From assembly GCA_035235625.1 (NCBI GenBank), contig CP141145.1, positions 33,770,668 to 33,834,667 of the forward strand: a stretch of DNA of 64,000 bases, written 5' to 3'. The notes beneath the pieces were generated by a model. The model saw only the letters and a list, made by a program, of their open reading frames with translations. It was not told where the DNA came from and did not search any database. The DNA is from Saururus chinensis. Taxonomy: Eukaryota > Streptophyta > Magnoliopsida > Piperales > Saururaceae. Both the position numbers and the translations under genes were made by a program. How positions within the stretch are numbered: position 1 is the stretch's first letter; each line of letters opens with the position of its first letter. Positions 11,333 to 24,194 of the stretch are shown piece by piece.

Positions 11333-13221
11333 TCAAGAAATGACAAACACTCTTAGCTCTCCTCTGTCACCCCGCGTTACGCGAGTATCGGCATCCAAAT
11401 ATGTCACCTCGAATTCTCCAGTTCCTCTGTTCGAGGGTGGCCTTAGATTGTCTGGAAGGCGAGGCAGTTCAATTGGGGGCAACTGTGAAAGGTTTCCAGT
11501 AGTTTTGACAGAGGTCTTCTCAAATGATATTTTAACTGTAGAAGAACCTGCACATTTGGTAATTACAGATGAAAGTGTATATCATTTTCCACAAGAAAGT
11601 AACAAATTTTAAATGGAGAGAAGATGCAGCGTCTTCAAGTGCTTTCAGAACAGAGTTTAATGCAAAATGTAGTTAATATATCAAGCCATTTAGTCAGAGA
11701 AATGTAGTAATTACCGTAGCATGCAAAATTCCGGAACCATTAAACAGCCATCAACATGCTACATGCAGAGAGAAATGGACGTACCTATGATTTCAAATTT
11801 GTGGGCCAATGTTGCTGTGACCTCTACTGGGGGGAGCGGCCATGGGGTCCCCAGCTGAAGCTCGACAATATTATCGAAATCTTTACTCAAGGTGTCAATT
11901 CTTTGAAAAACCTGGACAAGAGAACAAAAAGAATCTATGGTTAACTTTCTTCCTAGTGACACCAACTGACCGTTGCAAGATTCCAATTTCCAATCCTTTT
12001 GATCAATTTACCATTCTAATGGACGATAATGAATAATAATAAGAAAAGCAGTGACAGAAACCATGACCAAATATATACCTGGCCGAGAGTTATGGGTAAT
12101 AGCCTTCCAGTTGGTGGCCCTGGTCTGCTCCCACCAAGTGTTTGCGATGAGAATGCGCTGCTATAGATCAATTTCCATCTACCTTGAAGTTTATCAATAT
12201 CAGTAGAGAGATCAACAAAGCCCCCTGCGGCCTCAAGATCTTTTGCAGCAGCATCTGCACTTTGTAAGTCTTCTTCATTTGCAGCCAGCCCTCTGTTGAG
12301 CCCCGAAACAGCAGCCTGTTCACAGTTACTTTAGAGAAGTTCAGGACATGCATAGTTTAATCCAAGTCATAAATAGAGCCCAGGAAAGTAATCACATTTA
12401 CTTGCGGAAAAAAGTGAGAGATAATTCAACCATACTTATGGTATATCGACCTCAAATATTACAACATTTACCATCATAAAGTTTAACTCACGTACAACGG
12501 TTTATCAGACTTGAGAATTCGTAAAAAACTGAAAATTGGGAAGGTGCGCAAACAATTACTTTAAACTTTAATCTAACTTAAAATGACCAAAGCGAAAGAT
12601 TAATCATTGGCACCTGAACTAAATAACCACCAAGCAGATGGATTGACAGCATAATTGTTAATCACACAGATCAATTGCATTTCATGATGCCAGCCCTCAG
12701 ATATTTACCATACAAACTTTTTAGTTCATTTTTTTTGTAATCAACATTACTACATAAAAAAACCCTACAAGGAACTCATCTGAGAGTAACTATAATTATC
12801 AACTGGTAGCTTCTGCATCCACACATTTTTTCCTATGTAATCATTATTCCCCACAATTGTGAAAAAAATTCGTCATTCTCCACAAATTCACAAAATCGAC
12901 AAAAAATATTTGGTAATTTTAAGAAGTCAAAAGCAAGAAGACACTAACCAGCAGCTTCAGCTTCAAAGAAGCAACATACTCCGGCGCCAGCTCATCGGAA
13001 GGCGGCGGCGGAGGCGGGGGGTCTAGAACGGACGTTTGACCTGCAGCTGACCGAAGAATGAAACTTTTCCGCCATGGGTTCTTCCTCTTCCCCGGCGGCA
13101 GAATGCTTCTGAGCTGAGGCAGGGAAGTAAAGGCGGTGGGAGATCTGAAAGAGGGACGAAGCGGTTGAGGAGAAGACGGCGGTGAAGAGAGGAGGGATTG
13201 GCGGGATAGAAGAGACGCCAT
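11333..13221 (-). CDS. FBN6: Plastid lipid-associated protein / fibrillin, FBN6 type
   Basis: Exons in transcription order: 13221-12949, 12315-12079, 11911-11785, 11547-11333; 283 codons plus stop, with the phase-1 junction between exons 3 and 4 matched. The first 60 or so residues are rich in Ser, Pro and Arg and lack acidic residues, as in a chloroplast transit peptide. The PAP/fibrillin domain follows: LQGRWKLIYSS, VFQRIDTLSKDFDN, PWPLPPVE, TATLAHKFE and the closing GDRGELRVFVIS. Fibrillins bind plastoglobules and thylakoids; the ending and the short domain fit the FBN6 (plastid-lipid-associated protein 8) branch best. An in-frame ATG 12 bases upstream (13233) is possible. The subfamily is less certain than the family. 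Confidence 0.88.
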
Positions 13222-15153
<1,932 letters not shown>

Positions 15154-15307
15154 GTAGGGTTCATGTTCTTATGAATTGTCATTCTCTCATGTGGTAATTT
15201 GATAAGTAAAGTCCAACTATAAATGTTAAATACATGGAAAAATAACCAAAATGTAAAAAAAATGATAGCTGAAATCCGAAAGAAATGATAAAAAAAAATA
15301 AAAAAAA

Positions 15308-15445
15308 GGCGTCTCCAAAATGGGTGAAGTCCAAACTAAGGGTTGCCATATCCACGTAAGATATGGTGCATTGGTTGGAATCCTAAATTCCCATTTGGGA
15401 CTTCAACCTATCCATGGCAAACGTCCGCCATTGGAGATGCTCTTA
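15308..15445. repeat. Probable MITE with GCRTCTCCAAWATGG ends
   Basis: The left end is GGCGTCTCCAAAATGG and the right end is CCATTGGAGATGCTCTTA, inverted copies of one another. The motif AGAGCATCTCCAATGG is a common terminus of short plant DNA transposons, often PIF/Harbinger-like with a TTA/TAA duplication. The target duplication is not clear here. Confidence 0.55.
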
Positions 15446-16178
15446 GACTTCAAATCATTATTTAAGTTTACAATTGAGTAGAGATTTCCTACCCTCATCT
15501 TACTGAAATTAAATTGAATAAATTGGCACAAATTAATTAGTGAGAGAAGCAAAGAAAAAGTTTCAGTTTTTTCTTATATCTAGTGACATCCAACAATAGG
15601 TTTTTTGGTCAGCATCAAAATAGAGGTCAAAGTCGGAGGTCTTTTCCGCCTAGTGCTGATTGATGTCATTCTTAAGTCAAAGTGAACTCATGTCTTTACT
15701 GGAACAGGGAAGAGAGCATATCCTCCTATTGGATGCTTCTGGGAAGAAGAAGGTAAACCGTAAACCAGGACTTAGTCCAGTTCACAGCCGCTACACTCTG
15801 ATTTACCTAAAACTCCTAAATAATGTATAGTTTCGACTCAACCTTGGTTCAACTAGTTTTATATATTAAAAAATTTTGAAAAAATATATGTCAACAATTG
15901 TGGAATAGAATAACAAAGTTCTTAAGGTTGAAATTTCTCCGCAAGTATAAAATTATTAGCCCCTAGTTTTTATCAACCCCTCTTTACTATTTTGGTTCAC
16001 GACCTATTTACTCTACAAAATTACTAAAATTAGGATCAGCTGCTTACAGTGTTACTGATAAATTCAGACTAAGTTTTGGACTAAAAATAAATGTTTATTA
16101 AGATTTCAATTAACATTTTTGCCCTTCTTGTTGAGTTGGGGCCACTTTCTAATAAAACATTTAAACCTAATAATAATC
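15446..16178. other. Intergenic, nothing recognised
   Basis: Moderately AT-rich single-copy-looking sequence between the MITE and the Copia element. No credible gene. Confidence 0.4.
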
Positions 16179-16183
16179 ATGAT

Positions 16184-16376
16184 TGAAGAGAATTTGAATA
16201 GCATTAGTATAACATTGTTGTACAACATATATAGGGAAGACCCTAGGATACAGATCTAGGGCGAATCCCATAAGAATATTACATACGATTACATATCCCA
16301 TGAGAATATTACAGATGATTACATACCATGAGGGAAGAATCAAATGTTGGAAAGAAAAGATTTCATTCCCTTAATA
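16184..16376 (-). repeat. 3' LTR of the Copia element
   Basis: This 193-bp copy starts TGAAGAG and ends CTTAATA on the plus strand. It pairs with 29972-30164. Just inside it, the coding strand has a purine-rich tract, GCAGGGGCA, in the place of the polypurine primer. Confidence 0.92.
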
Positions 16377-16399
16377 TGCCCCTGCAAACTCAGGGCGGG

Positions 16400-17779
16400 T
16401 GAGTAGCTGTGAGTTTGGTAGTGAGAGCCTAAAACTGGGCAATAGGAAGAGGCTTGGTAAATATGTTGGCAAGCTGGTCTTTGGATGATACATGGTGAAC
16501 ATGCATGTTACTGGCTAGAACCTGCTCTCGAATGTAGTGATGATCAATCTCAATGTGCTTGGGAAGACCGGTTTGGCTGTAAGAACGATGGCAGAATGAT
16601 TGTTGCACCATAGTATGGGTGTAGCAGTGGAGGATATGTTGAGGAACTTAAGGATCATGGAGACCTAGGCAATCTCTGCGGCAGTGGAGGAGAAAGCACA
16701 GTACTCGATTTCAGTGGATGAGCGGGCAACTGTGGCTTGCTTTTTTAGACTTCCAAATGATGAGGTTGGGACCCATGAAGATAAAATACCCAATGACAGA
16801 CCAACGGTCAAGAGGGTCACCGGCCTAGTCAAAATCTGAGTAGGCAGTGAGGGTATAGGGCCCGGGTCATAAAAGAATACCATGGGAGAGAGTGCCTTGA
16901 AGATACTGGAGGATCCACTTAATGGCCGCATAGTGAGTAATGATGGTGTTATGGATATGCTGGCAGACATAGTTCACGTAGGCAATGTCCGGTCGAGTAT
17001 TGGTGAGGTATTGGAGAGCACCAATGATGCTCTTGTAGTGGGACGGGTCAGGGAATATGGGATTAGTGGGAGAAGTGGGGGGTCATTTGTAGCTGTTAGG
17101 TGTGAGAGTAGGTTTGCAATGGTCCATGTGGGCACAATGGAGGATGTCTCGAGTGTAGTGGGCTGGGAGAGGAAGAGGCCATTTGGGCTAGTAGTGAACT
17201 CAATGCCAAGGAAGTGATGGAGGCGACACAAGTCTTTGACGGAAAAAATACGACTAAGAAGGGAGATGATGTGGTCAACAAATGGAGCATGAGAGCCGGT
17301 GATAAGGTGTCATCTACATAGACTACAAGGATGGTGACTTGGGAGCCTTGTTGGTGAAGAAAAAGAGATGTGTCGGCATGGCAAGACCGAAAGCCAAGGT
17401 GGGTTAGGTAGGAGGAGAGTTTGGTGTACTATTGTTGAGGGGCTTGTTTGAGGCCATAGTGGGCTTTGTGGAGTCAACATACATGGTGAGGATGGGAGAG
17501 GTCAATGAACCTTGGGGGTTGGGCCATGTAGAGTTCCTCCTCAATGGTGTCATAAAAGAAGGCATTGGAGACATCAAGCTGTTTGATGGCTCATGCATTG
17601 GAAAGTGCAAGGCTAAGGACAATGCAAATAGTGTAGGGCTTGACCACGGGACTAAAAGTTTCATAGTAGTCATGACCCTCTTCTTGAGTGAAGCCTTTAG
17701 CAACCATGTATGTCTTGTATATGGAGATGGAACCGTCAGGACCCCACTTGATCTTGTAAGTCCACCGGTATCCAATGAT
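16400..17779 (-). pseudogene. Copia reverse transcriptase and RNase H remnant
   Basis: In transcription order this segment holds [35 protein letters not shown], the polymerase motif YVDD (codons at 17320-17309), FLGIEF, ARSSTEIEY (RNase H side) and KDQLANIFTKPL at the C-terminus. These are the landmarks of Copia RT and RNase H in the normal order. The frames change several times, so no single protein can be made. The two catalytic Asp of YVDD are preserved. The upstream end is cut at 17784 by the first solo LTR. Confidence 0.88.
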
Positions 17780-18307
17780 GTTGGTGTAACGACGCGTTTT
17801 TCGATTACATCTAACCTGAAGGGTTAGGCTTAATTGGATAATTTTGGGATAAATTTTAGAGGTTTTCAATGGTCTAAACCTCTGTATTTGAGTGGTGCTC
17901 GAAGAAACGAGCATAACGATTCGAAGAACGGGCAAAACGGAGGTCGGGACCAGAAGTTATGATATTTGAGAAATGTGTATTATAGGTGGGACCCACATAG
18001 AAAGAGCACGAGTTACTGCTTTTAGTGGGTTAGTATCGAAGGGCTCTTCGATACGAGTCCAATGGTTCAAAGAACGCGCGAATCCGAATCCGGGGTTGGA
18101 AGTTATGCGCGTTTGAAGGATTTCCTTTAAAAAAAAAAGGAAAATAAAAAGAAATGTGCGGCGTGCGCGACGGACGCGCGATCGCAGCGCGCAGTCGCCG
18201 CGCGCGTCACGCACGGGCAACGCGCCATGGGCGCACGGCGCTGGAAAAATGGCGGGCGCCGCCGTTTCTGGCGGCGCCGCGGTTTAAATTTGCGGCGCGC
18301 CGGGGCT

Positions 18308-18315
18308 TATATAAA
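18308..18315 (+). promoter_or_regulatory. TATA box of the solo LTR
   Basis: TATATAAA follows a very GC-rich, CpG-rich stretch (18154-18300) and sits in the expected U3-like position, indicating plus-strand transcription of the original element, opposite to the host Copia element. Confidence 0.6.
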
Positions 18316-18358
18316 CCCCATTTGAGTTCATTTTTCGACCAGAACTTCTCCACCCCCG

Positions 18359-18860
18359 TTTCTGACTGTTCTGAGGCCGATTAAGGCCGTTCAAGACTCG
18401 TTTCCTACTAAATCGAGTATGCTCTATGCAATGGAGCTGTCCGTTCTTCGAGTTGGAGACCGTATGATGAGGAAACGTCCCAAGACAAGAGGAGGTCTTG
18501 CCCATTATCTTCATGCACTGACGAACTTTGTTTTCTCTGTTTCTGGCCATCCCAACTCCGATTTAGTCGGTCCAAGAGGCGTTCTCGACTAAATCGAGTA
18601 TGTTCTACGTGGTGGAGGGTTCCGTTTTCTGAGTTGGCAATCGTATGAAGAGGAAACGCCTCAAGACCAGGAGAGGTTCTACCCGTACCAACCAACTTTG
18701 TTTTCTCTGTTTCTGGCCACCCCCAACTCCGATTTAGTCGATTCAAGAGCCGTTCTTGACTAAATCGAAGGTGTTCTATGCGATGGTGGGTTCTATTTTC
18801 TGAGCTGACAACCTTATAAGGGGGAAATGCCCCGAGATTAAGCAAGGCCCTGCCCGAACA
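18359..18860 (+). repeat. Three degenerate 170-180-bp direct repeats in the solo LTR
   Basis: Copies start near 18359, 18540 and 18710, each opening with TTTCTG and containing a CTAAATCGA block followed by GTTCTAYG or a near variant, then a GAAAYGYC block. They lie downstream of the TATA box. Open frames across them on the minus strand are chance products of the repeat. Confidence 0.75.
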
Positions 18861-19000
18861 CCGAAACAAGAAAAAGACACCCGAAGTAAGACGGGGTTCT
18901 ATCCGTAGATACCGATACTATATGGGTTATGATAGAAGTAAGCATTTCTGATCTTCCGTACAGCATGTGCTAAGTTATGATGTGTGTTATGCTACGATTT

Positions 19001-19320
19001 CTATATGCCATGCTATGTGCCTATATACTATGCTATGTGCCTATATGCCATGCTATGTGCCTATATACTATGCTATGTACCTATATGCCATGCTATGTGC
19101 CTATATACTATGCTATGTGCCTATATGTCATGCTATGTGCCTATATACTATGCTATGTACCTATATGCCATGCTATGTGCCTATATACTATGCTATGTGC
19201 CTATATACTATGCTATGTGCCTATATGTCATGCTATGTGCCTATATACTATGCTATGTGCCTATATGTCATGCTATGTGCCTATATACTATGCTATGTGC
19301 CTAGATGCCATGATGTATAC
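19001..19320 (+). repeat. 20-bp minisatellite, 16 units
   Basis: The unit is CTATATRYCATGCTATGTGC with variants CTATATACTATGCTATGTGC and ...GTCATG.... Units are exactly 20 bp and head-to-tail with no spacers; the last is degenerate. Two unit types mostly alternate. Because 20 is not a multiple of 3, all three plus-strand frames stay open, giving misleading repetitive ORFs. Confidence 0.93.
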
Positions 19321-19337
19321 TTATATGACGTGTGTGG

Positions 19338-19483
19338 TCTCGCTCTAGGGTAGAGCGAGACGTGTAATTTGTGTTCTCGGTCTCGGCTCAGTGATAGAGC
19401 GAGCCGAGTGATGCGCTCAGTCTCGATTCAGTAATGAAGCGAGATATGTGTATAAGATTTTAATCCCGCTCTGTGGTAGAGCG
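19338..19483 (+). repeat. Four successive short hairpins with a GCTC...GAGC stem
   Basis: Inverted repeats occur at 19338-19360 (TCTCGCTCTA / TAGAGCGAGA), 19382-19408 (CTCGGCTC / GAGCCGAG), 19421-19444 (TCTCGATTC / GAAGCGAGA, imperfect) and 19467-19483 (CGCTCT / AGAGCG), spaced about 40 bases. They look like diverged copies of one stem-loop. Confidence 0.7.
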
Positions 19484-19945
19484 AGATGTACGATTCCGTT
19501 GATTTATTAACTTCCTCTTAACTTCGATATATGATGAGTGTTTGTATACTCCGATTAAATATTCGGAGATATGTATTTTATACGTATAATTTTGTGATGT
19601 TTGTAGTATGTAGTAGCCATTAGGCAGAACTACGTTCGGATCCGATCGTATTGGAATAATATCCAATACGTACGTAGGCAACCAACGGCAAGGCAACGTT
19701 GGCCCGATCCAAATCATTATAATAATATGTTTTATTCTGTTTTACACACGATGAACTATAAAGCTTCGTCGTGTGTACGTGTTCGTTACAACCTAAGTCT
19801 ACGTACGAGGAAGCCTTAAAGCTCCGTAGTGCGTAGATGAACGTTGTACCTTTCGCACTCAGACGATGATTCCTGGCTCAAGGAAAGAGTAAATTTCCTA
19901 TTAGTGATTTTGTGGGCCCGGCTCGGGTCGGGTTGTCACAGTTGG

Positions 19946-21185
19946 AATCAGACGAGGGCGGAACAAGAGTCTAGGTGCCTTGCTGGATGAGGGCCCTGTA
20001 CTCAGCGCGTATATCATCACAACACTCTGGGGTTTGGGAGGCAAGGCAAAAGGAGGTGGGTTCAATCTCAGGAGGGGATTGGGCTGTGAGGGAAAGAGGG
20101 ATTTGAGGGTGAAGGATGTTGGCTTTACTATGGGTGATCATGTAGAGGAAGGGATGAGGGTTAGGGGTAGAGGTGAAAGGAGTGGGAGCAGGGGGGGGAG
20201 TGGGTGGGTGGTGGTGGTGGGGAATGGGAGCGAAAAGGAAAGTCATGTTCAAAGAAATAGACATGGCAGGAAATATAGACTCAGTGACTAGAGGGGTCGA
20301 GACAGCGATAGCCTTTAGTGGCGGGACAATTGCTGATAAAGACACAAGGAATAGATCATGTCGAGTTTATGTTGTGAGTAAGGGCGGATCCATGGGTAAC
20401 ATCGACAACCGAAAATGCGGAGGTGGGAATAATTGGGAGTATTGTGGAGGGGTTGATAGGAGGAGACATGGAGGGTGGGAGATAGAAGGCGGTTGATGTG
20501 GTATGTGGCGGTGTCAACCTAGTAGGTAGGGGGCATGTGAGCAGAGGTAAGGAGGGCAAGGGTGGTCTCAATGATATGGCGATGTTTACATTTAGCAATG
20601 TCATTTTGTTTAGGGGTATGAGGACAAGATAATTGCTGAGTGATGCCACGAGTGTGGAAGTGAGAGGTGAAGCGAGAATTGACATATTCGCGGCCATTGT
20701 TGGAACGGAAGGTGGTGATACAATAGGGGAATACATTTTCGACCATAGACTGAAAAGTAAGAAAGGTTTCAAAGGCATCATACTTAAGTTTAAGGGGATA
20801 GAGCTAGGTATAACGGGAGTAGTCGTCTACAAATATGATATAGTATTGATAGCCAAGGAAAGAGGTGACCGGGGAGGGTCCCCAAAGGTCAAAGTGGATG
20901 AGTTCTAAGGGACAAGTGGTAGAGCGATGGGAGTGAGGAAAGGGTAATTTATGGGATTTGCTAACATGACAACTGTTACAATCTAAGTTTTTTATTTTGG
21001 TAACATGAAAAGAGAAAGAGGAAACAATGGTATTGAGGGTGGCTGAGGCAGGGGTGGCCAAGTCGTTGATGCCAGGTAGTGGCGGTAAGAGCACTTGGGG
21101 GGGTGGTAGAAAGTGGGTAGATACCGTTCCAACTGGGACCACGGTAGAGGAAACTATGAGTCTTGTTATCCTGAATAGACACATC
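19946..21185 (-). pseudogene. Copia integrase and linker remnant
   Basis: In transcription order: the GAG-pre-integrase motif WHQRLGHP (near 21074-21051), the zinc-binding CNSCHVSKSHKLPF, the catalytic-core start HFDLWGP and IIFVDDYSRYT, then RSNNGREY and AKCKHRHI. The spacing of the second and third catalytic positions fits DD35E, but the second Asp is Asn (SNNG for SDNG, codon 20701-20699) and the Glu is Lys (codon 20593-20591). Frames shift between segments. The final part, 19946-20500, is a low-complexity Ser/Pro/Thr-rich linker. Confidence 0.87.
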
Positions 21186-21199
21186 AGAGGCAGAAAAGG

Positions 21200-22187
21200 T
21201 TAGAGAACAGTCTTTATCATGTGCAATTTTGTGGACAGAGAGGAGATTGTGGGCAATAGAAGGTGTGTGAAGGATAGTAGGTAGATAGAGTGTGGAATAG
21301 GGGAGGGTGAGGGAGATGCTGCCAGTGGAAGAGACGGGAAGGGATTGTCCATTACTAATATGTACGTAAGGGGCGCCGGGGTGGGGGGAGGGAGAGGTGA
21401 GTTGGGCATGTTCGGGGTGATGTGATCGCTTGCGCCAGAGCCTAGGAGCTAGTCGAGGGGTATTGGACTCCTCCTTGAGCGCTCATGGCAAAGGCATAGT
21501 TTCTAGTGGGACCCGAGTACGAGGCTTTGTAGCGTGCACTGCATTGAACTACACTGTGGTCAGGGGAGCCACAGATTTGGTAGGTGGGGCATGAGGGATG
21601 AAAGCCACCATGCTCGCGACTGTAGCGCCAGTTACCCCCACCCCTGCTATGAAAATTGGAGCAGGGTGGTCGATAGTGATGCACAGGGGGAGTGGGAAGT
21701 AGTCCAGGGGTTGCGTAGGCAATAGGCAGTGATGGGGTCATGGCGGCCGGTGGGACACCTGAGGGGGGCCCGAGAAGAAGTTGGCCTAAGGCCGCTGTGA
21801 GGGGACCAAGGAGGACCTGTTGATTGAAGGTGGCAACGACAGAGGGATATCTACTCGCAGCAGCATGAAGGGTTGTTGGGTGGGCTAGCAGCGGCCTGGT
21901 GGGAGCAGCTTGCAAGAGTAGGAGAGCTACTTCTTCGGTGAAGAGGAGATTCCACAGTTCAACGAGAGGGACAAGGGCATCGTGGGCACAAATGCCAGTA
22001 GCAAAGGCAGTGTAGTCATGAGGGAGGTCGGCCAGAGTTTGATGGAGCAGATCAACGTCATTGACCAGGACGCCAACAACAGCAAGTTGGTTGACCAACT
22101 AGCAGATTTGGTCGAGGTAGGATGCCATGCCAGTTGGGCCGAATCGGCAGCAGCGGAGTTCTCCCATGGGGTGGATAATAGCTGCCA
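21200..22187 (-). pseudogene. Copia gag C-terminal part and protease remnant
   Basis: The longest frame (22098-21442) carries gag sequence such as LADLPHDYTAFATGI and a Gly/Arg-rich tract leading to QICGSPDHSVVQC, a CCHC zinc knuckle in which the first Cys is Tyr. The protease motif follows in transcription order (about 21445-21420) as LGSGASDHIT; family members have DSGA, so the catalytic Asp is Gly (codon 21442-21440). The 5' side is cut at 22192 by the second solo LTR. Confidence 0.82.
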
Positions 22188-22646
22188 GAGAGTGTAATAA
22201 CCATATTTTTTTGACATTTTATAAATTTTATTATTTTCCTAAGTCTGATTATAACTCGTTGAGACAAGCATAATAAGTCAAAAAATACGAAAATTTGAGA
22301 CCGGGAACAAACGTTACGGCCTTGAGAAATGTGCTCTAAATCCAATGGGACCCACTTCTTAAATAGGGGTAAACTAGTCCATAAGTGGTCTAGTCTTGTA
22401 GGGCTCATGAATACGAGCTCAATGGTACCAAGAACACGCAAAACGGAGTTCGGGTTATGATGTTACGATTAATTGAAAAAAATTAATTAAAAATTTGGCT
22501 TGGTGGCTCGGCACAGTGCATCGCGCCACGCCACAACGTGCAGCACATGTCACACGCATGATAATGCGCTCATGACAAACGCCCATTCATCACGTGTGCC
22601 CACGGTTTCGACAGTGGCGCCCGCCGGAAAACACCTCCCTCCTCCC

Positions 22647-22654
22647 TATAAATA
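22647..22654 (+). promoter_or_regulatory. TATA box of the second solo LTR
   Basis: TATAAATA lies about 455 bases into the LTR, comparable in position with the TATATAAA about 525 bases into the first solo LTR. This supports a plus-strand direction for both. Confidence 0.55.
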
Positions 22655-23021
22655 CCTCTCCTCCGGCCATTTCTTCACCCACAACCAAATTTCTTACCTT
22701 CTCATTGTTTTCACCATTCCCGACCCATTTTAAGTCCGAATTTCATGAACCAAGACCTGTTTCCTACTAAATCGAGGGTTCTCTACACACCGGAAGTGTT
22801 ATTTTCCCAAGGTGACCTCTCTAAAATCCAAAAAACCCTACAACGTCCCTAATCCTCCCATTTCTCCTTTTTACTATTTTCGGACCATTTTAAACCCTTT
22901 TTAGCCCGTTCAAAAGCCGTACCCCACCAAATCAAAGGTGTTCTATGTGTTGGGACTGTTATTCTACTGAATTTTCTGCTCAAATGAAGGATCTTCTATG
23001 AGTAGGGCTGCATCTCGGGTA

Positions 23022-23057
23022 GGGTGGGGTCGGGTATTGCAATACCCGACCCTACCC
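23022..23057. repeat. Palindrome at the left end of the hAT element
   Basis: Centred between 23039 and 23040 (ATTGCAAT core), the sequence is a perfect palindrome over 23027-23052 and continues to 23022-23057 with one mismatch. Its arms consist of the GGGTCGGGT / ACCCGACCC subterminal motif, so it probably arose from two opposed motif copies. Confidence 0.85.
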
Positions 23058-23885
23058 GAGATAGAACCCGAGATTACAGTACCTGCCCCTACCCGAGATA
23101 CAACCCGAAATACTAAAACCCGACCTAACCCGAGATACAACCCGAACCCGACCCGAAAACCCGAATTAAAACCCGAAATACATTAAACGCCTGATAATTT
23201 CAATCAAAACAAAAATACCTGTACGTTGATTTTTCAAAGTGAGAATAAACACTAAAATATGATACAATCAAGTATAATTCTTCAACAAAAATAAGTATTT
23301 ATACCTGAAATCTTACTTTGACATCTAAATATAAAAAAACTCTTACTACTAAACTTGGAATGAAACAATCAAATAAATTCAGCCTACATAAATCTCTTAC
23401 TATAAAACCTGGAATGAAACAATATACAACTTGCATATACCCAAACTCTTACTATTAAACCTGGAATGAAAAAATCAATTATAGTTACACATACACAAAA
23501 TCCACTCTGTAATAGCAAATTTCACCTTCAACTTGCATATACCCATATTAAACCTAGAATGAAACAATCAAATAGCTGCATATACCCAAAATTCACACTG
23601 TAATAGTAAAATTTCACCTGCTTATAAAAAGATAAGAAGAAACTCCAACATTTTCAAATCTAATCACTCAAATATGATGTCAATTAAATACCTAAACCCA
23701 CAAGCAAGAACTCAATAACAATAGTTTCTGGCCAATTTAACAGTACTTCAATAACAAGTATAGAAAACATAAGTTCTAGCCATTAACTAAAAAACAACCA
23801 TACCCAAATGTTACTAACTACAATAAACAATTTAGTCCTTCTCCAAATACAATACTACCACTGAAACACATTCAGCCAAAACATT

Positions 23886-23993
23886 CCTCCCACCAAACAC
23901 ATTCAAAGCCTCCAAAATAATCCTCCCACCAAACACATTCAAAGCCTCCAAAATAATCCTCCCACCAAACACATTCAGCCTCCAATACAATCC
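23886..23993. repeat. Three copies of a 36-bp tandem repeat
   Basis: The unit starts CCTCCCACCAAACACATTCA at 23886, 23922 and 23958; the third diverges toward its end. It lies downstream of the transposase gene, inside the hAT element. Confidence 0.85.
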
Positions 23994-24194
23994 TTCTACA
24001 GCCCACCAAACACATTTAGCCTTCAATATAATCTTCCCACGAAACATTAGACAACCTTCGAAACAGTCCTGCACCAAAATAAACAATCAATCAGCACTTC
24101 ACAAAGCAAGTCTAAACACAAAAACAACTTATGTTTTAATAAACTAGCATAACACCTCTCCATCAAAGCATCAATGGGTTAACCAACCAACCAT

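Larger units (their letters stand above)
17785..19940 (+). mobile_element. Solo LTR of a large (probably Gypsy-type) retrotransposon, inserted in Copia RT
   Basis: It begins TGTAACGACG and ends GGTTGTCACA, and is flanked by the 5-bp duplication GTTGG (17780-17784 and 19941-19945). It has no coding domains. Inside are a TATA box, three degenerate 170-180-bp repeats, a 20-bp minisatellite and a series of hairpins. It shares stretches with the second solo LTR, such as tttcctactaaatcgag and an AAAACGGAGKTCGG block. At 2156 bp it is long for an LTR. The Gypsy assignment is an inference from size and style. Confidence 0.82.

Noticed and set aside
18284-18869. Minus-strand ORFs with repeated HHIEHxRFS-like text
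   Set aside because: They reflect the 170-180-bp repeats of the solo LTR on the strand opposite to its TATA box.
19001-19320. CRISPR-like array
   Set aside because: Units are contiguous 20-mers with no spacers, in a plant retrotransposon LTR.
18967-19353. Three overlapping plus-strand ORFs of repetitive Cys/Tyr/Met-rich protein
   Set aside because: They are translations of the 20-bp minisatellite in all three frames, with no start context or domain.
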